Made by a program: the position numbers and the translations under genes. A DNA stretch of 64,000 bases. It comes from Gemmatimonadota bacterium. GTDB lineage: Bacteria; Gemmatimonadota; Gemmatimonadetes; Longimicrobiales; Gaopeijiaceae. Position 1 is the stretch's first letter. The number at the start of each line of letters is the position of its first letter. The stretch lies in contig SKKN01000027.1 of assembly GCA_007121455.1 (NCBI GenBank), positions 1 through 64,000 on the forward strand, read 5' to 3'. Positions 62,366 through 64,000 of this stretch are shown one piece after another. A model generated the notes under the pieces. That model searched no databases. It saw only the letters and a list, made by a program, of their open reading frames with translations, and had not been told where the DNA came from.

Positions 62366-63858
62366 CGGGCACGGCTCCGTACCCACTCGAGCAGAAGACG
62401 CGTGGGAACGCCGAAGCCACCGTCTCGGCGGTACGGCAGCTTTCCCTTCCCATACGCGGTCCCGGCGATGTCGAGGTGGGCCCATGGGACGTCACCCACG
62501 AACTCCCGGAGGAAATGCGCCGCGGTGATCGTACCCGCGGGACGTCCCCCGACATTCTTGAAGTCCGCAAACTCGCTGTCGAGCTGGCTCCGATACTCCT
62601 CCCAGAGGGGGAGCGGCCAGCACCGCTCTCCCGAACGTTCACCGGCGTCCCTCAACGCCTCCAGCAGCTCCTCGTCCGTCCCGAGCAGCGCTGCCGCCTG
62701 ATCGCCGAGGGCCACCACGCACGACCCCGTGAGGGTGGCGCAGTCGACGATCGCGGCCGGCTCGTGGTCCAGGACGTAGGCGAGAGCATCGGCGAGGATC
62801 AGTCGGCCTTCAGCATCCGTATTGATCACCTCGACCGTCTTTCCGGCACGGGTCCGGATCACGTCCCCCGGCTTGAGTGCCGTGCCCGAAGGAAGATTCT
62901 CGGATGCCGGGACCACCCCGATCACGTTCAACGGAAGGTCCAGCTCCGCGATCCCACGCATCGCGGCGATGACGGCTGCACCCCCGGACATGTCGTACTT
63001 CATTTCCTCCATCCCCGAGGAGGGCTTGATCGAGATCCCCCCGGCGTCGAAGGTGAGGCCCTTCCCCACGAGGGCCACGGGCGCATCCCCCTCCTGTCCC
63101 CCCCGATGCTCGAGAACGATGAGGCGGGGCTCCTCGAAGGATCCGCGTGAGACGGCGAGGAGGGCATGCATCCTCTCACTCTCGAGCTCCTCCGGGCCGA
63201 GAATCGCGACCTCGAGACCCACTTCAGCCGCCATCGATGCGGCGACCTCCGCGAGATGAGTCGGCGTGGCGACGTTCCCCGGCCGGTTCTGAAGCGTGCG
63301 GGCAAGGTTCTCGGCCTCACCCAGGACCCGGCCGACCTGCATGCCCTGTTCGGCCGCATCTCGTTCGGATCGAGCGAAGAGCTCGAAGGTCTCCACCGGT
63401 CGGTGCGGCCGATCCTCACGTTCGGCCTGGAGCTCTGCGAACTTCCATCCGGCGAGCACGCCTCCCTCGGACGCCGCCTGCGCCAGCAGCTCCACCTTCA
63501 GACCCGGGACCTCGGGCAGGACGAAGGCAGCCCCGGTGCAGGAGAGCGCCTCGCATCGGCGGACTGCACGTGCGGCCAATCGACGCACCGTCTCCGCGGT
63601 CGCCTTCGACTTCTTGCCGGCGCCGAGAAGCAGGGTCCGGCGCGGCCCCGCCTCGCCATCTCGAGCGTGGAGAAGAAGGTCACCATCCTTCTCACCTCGG
63701 AATTCGCGGGATTCTCGTGCCCTCTCGACGATACCGAGGTCCCCGGCCGAGAGGATGTCCTCGAGGTGAGGATTCGCATCCTCCTCCTCGAAGACGGAAA
63801 GGACCAGGAGGGGAGTGTCGTGTGTGGACGGATCGTCCACCAGGAGCCGTATCTTCAT
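62362..63858 (-). CDS. Leucyl aminopeptidase (M17 family)
   Basis: Cytosolic di-zinc aminopeptidase releasing N-terminal residues, 498 residues. The C-terminal catalytic domain has VGKGLTFDAGGISIKPS (metal and catalytic Lys), MKYDMSGGAAVI, and the signature NTDAEGRLILADAL. The N-terminal domain (1-170) is the usual variable macro-like domain. GTGA overlap joins it to the TonB-plug gene. Icd lies 80 nt upstream on the same strand. Confidence 0.95.
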   Translation of the reverse strand: MKIRLLVDDPSTHDTPLLVLSVFEEEDANPHLEDILSAGDLGIVERARESREFRGEKDGDLLLHARDGEAGPRRTLLLGAGKKSKATAETVRRLAARAVRRCEALSCTGAAFVLPEVPGLKVELLAQAASEGGVLAGWKFAELQAEREDRPHRPVETFELFARSERDAAEQGMQVGRVLGEAENLARTLQNRPGNVATPTHLAEVAASMAAEVGLEVAILGPEELESERMHALLAVSRGSFEEPRLIVLEHRGGQEGDAPVALVGKGLTFDAGGISIKPSSGMEEMKYDMSGGAAVIAAMRGIAELDLPLNVIGVVPASENLPSGTALKPGDVIRTRAGKTVEVINTDAEGRLILADALAYVLDHEPAAIVDCATLTGSCVVALGDQAAALLGTDEELLEALRDAGERSGERCWPLPLWEEYRSQLDSEFADFKNVGGRPAGTITAAHFLREFVGDVPWAHLDIAGTAYGKGKLPYRRDGGFGVPTRLLLEWVRSRAR

Positions 63859-63938
63859 ATGAATGCACCGCTCGCCTTCTGGCGTGTCGGTTGTATGAGA
63901 ATTCGAGAGTGGCCGCGCTGCCGGGTGCAGACGCTGCC

Positions 63939-64000
63939 TCAGCCCATATGCTGGATGATCGCTTCGCCGAAACCGGAGGTCGAAACCTTGGTCGCTCCTT
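63939..64000 (-). CDS. icd: Isocitrate dehydrogenase (NADP), C-terminal end only
   Basis: The last 19 codons of a gene entering from the right. They read GATKVSTSGFGEAIIQHMG and then TGA. This aligns with the C-terminus of E. coli-type isocitrate dehydrogenase (GAKLLKCSEFGDAIIENM). It would complete the TCA-cycle set with sucCD, sdh and mdh in this window. The call rests on a short stretch only. Confidence 0.7.
   Translation of the reverse strand, partial: GATKVSTSGFGEAIIQHMG

Noticed and set aside
1-64000. CRISPR arrays, IS elements, prophage or defence genes
   Set aside because: No spaced direct repeats, transposases or defence domains were seen; the window is almost entirely core metabolism.

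Overview
This 64 kb window is GC-rich and packed with core metabolism. It looks like the chromosome of a diderm, respiring, aerobic-type bacterium. Evidence includes a complete 14-subunit complex I, a succinate dehydrogenase with a single cytochrome b558-type anchor, a TonB-plug outer-membrane beta-barrel, a type II fatty-acid system and TCA-cycle genes. The combination and protein style fit Gemmatimonadota or a near relative, but this is inference: no rRNA is present. All genes lie on the minus strand except a partial S41 protease (left end), dcd and a ribonuclease HI. I see no tRNA, rRNA, IS element, phage gene or CRISPR array.

Layout, left to right (minus-strand operons read right to left). 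1-1558: 3' part of a carboxy-terminal processing protease. 1606-9213: yceD-rpmF-plsX-fabH-fabD-fabG-acpP-fabF-ispF-xerD, from a strong promoter 8 nt before the yceD start. 9336-12891: ndk, an EIIA-like/CBS protein, sucD and sucC. 13070-17204: a UPF0182 membrane protein and a phosphomannomutase/phosphoglucomutase. 17249-32100: nuoN to nuoA, with a clear promoter before nuoA. 32322-32876: dcd (+). 32953-36186: a small accessory operon, described below. 36259-40634: sdhB, sdhA, sdhC, mdh. 40780-42465: moaA, moaE, moaD, then HU. 42996-44129: carA. 44322-44906: RNase HI (+). 44965-47431: 2-oxoacid dehydrogenase E2 and E1-beta without E1-alpha. 47675-51216: secG, tpiA, pgk, gap. 51288-60270: comF, aroE, low-MW phosphatase, tsaC-type protein, ispD, dnaB, type 4 UDG, coaBC, rpoZ, gmk, yicC, mostly with 4-base GTGA/ATGA overlaps. 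60368-63858: TonB-plug barrel and leucyl aminopeptidase. The window ends in the 3' end of icd.

The most notable locus is 33501-36225. A sigma70-like promoter lies 9 nt before a 36-codon ORF whose product contains CMCRCLC. Forty-two nt after that ORF is a perfect 12-bp hairpin followed by two T5 tracts. Directly downstream are an ATP-grasp ligase and a flavin monooxygenase that resembles dimethylsulfone monooxygenase SfnG. After these come a decayed YtcJ-type amidohydrolase and an FKBP lipoprotein. This is the layout expected of a cysteine-sensing attenuator controlling sulfur scavenging. It resembles the leaderless polycysteine ORFs known from mycobacteria, but in an unrelated organism and in front of different genes.

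Many promoters are visible (yceD, sucC, nuoA, mdh, HU, carA, yicC, Cys leader), all of the form TTGAnn, 16-18 nt, TAnnnT. The TCA pieces (icd, sucCD, sdh, mdh, E1-beta/E2) and complex I supply reductant to the respiratory chain. The fab/plsX/acpP block makes membrane lipid, and gap-pgk-tpiA gives lower glycolysis.
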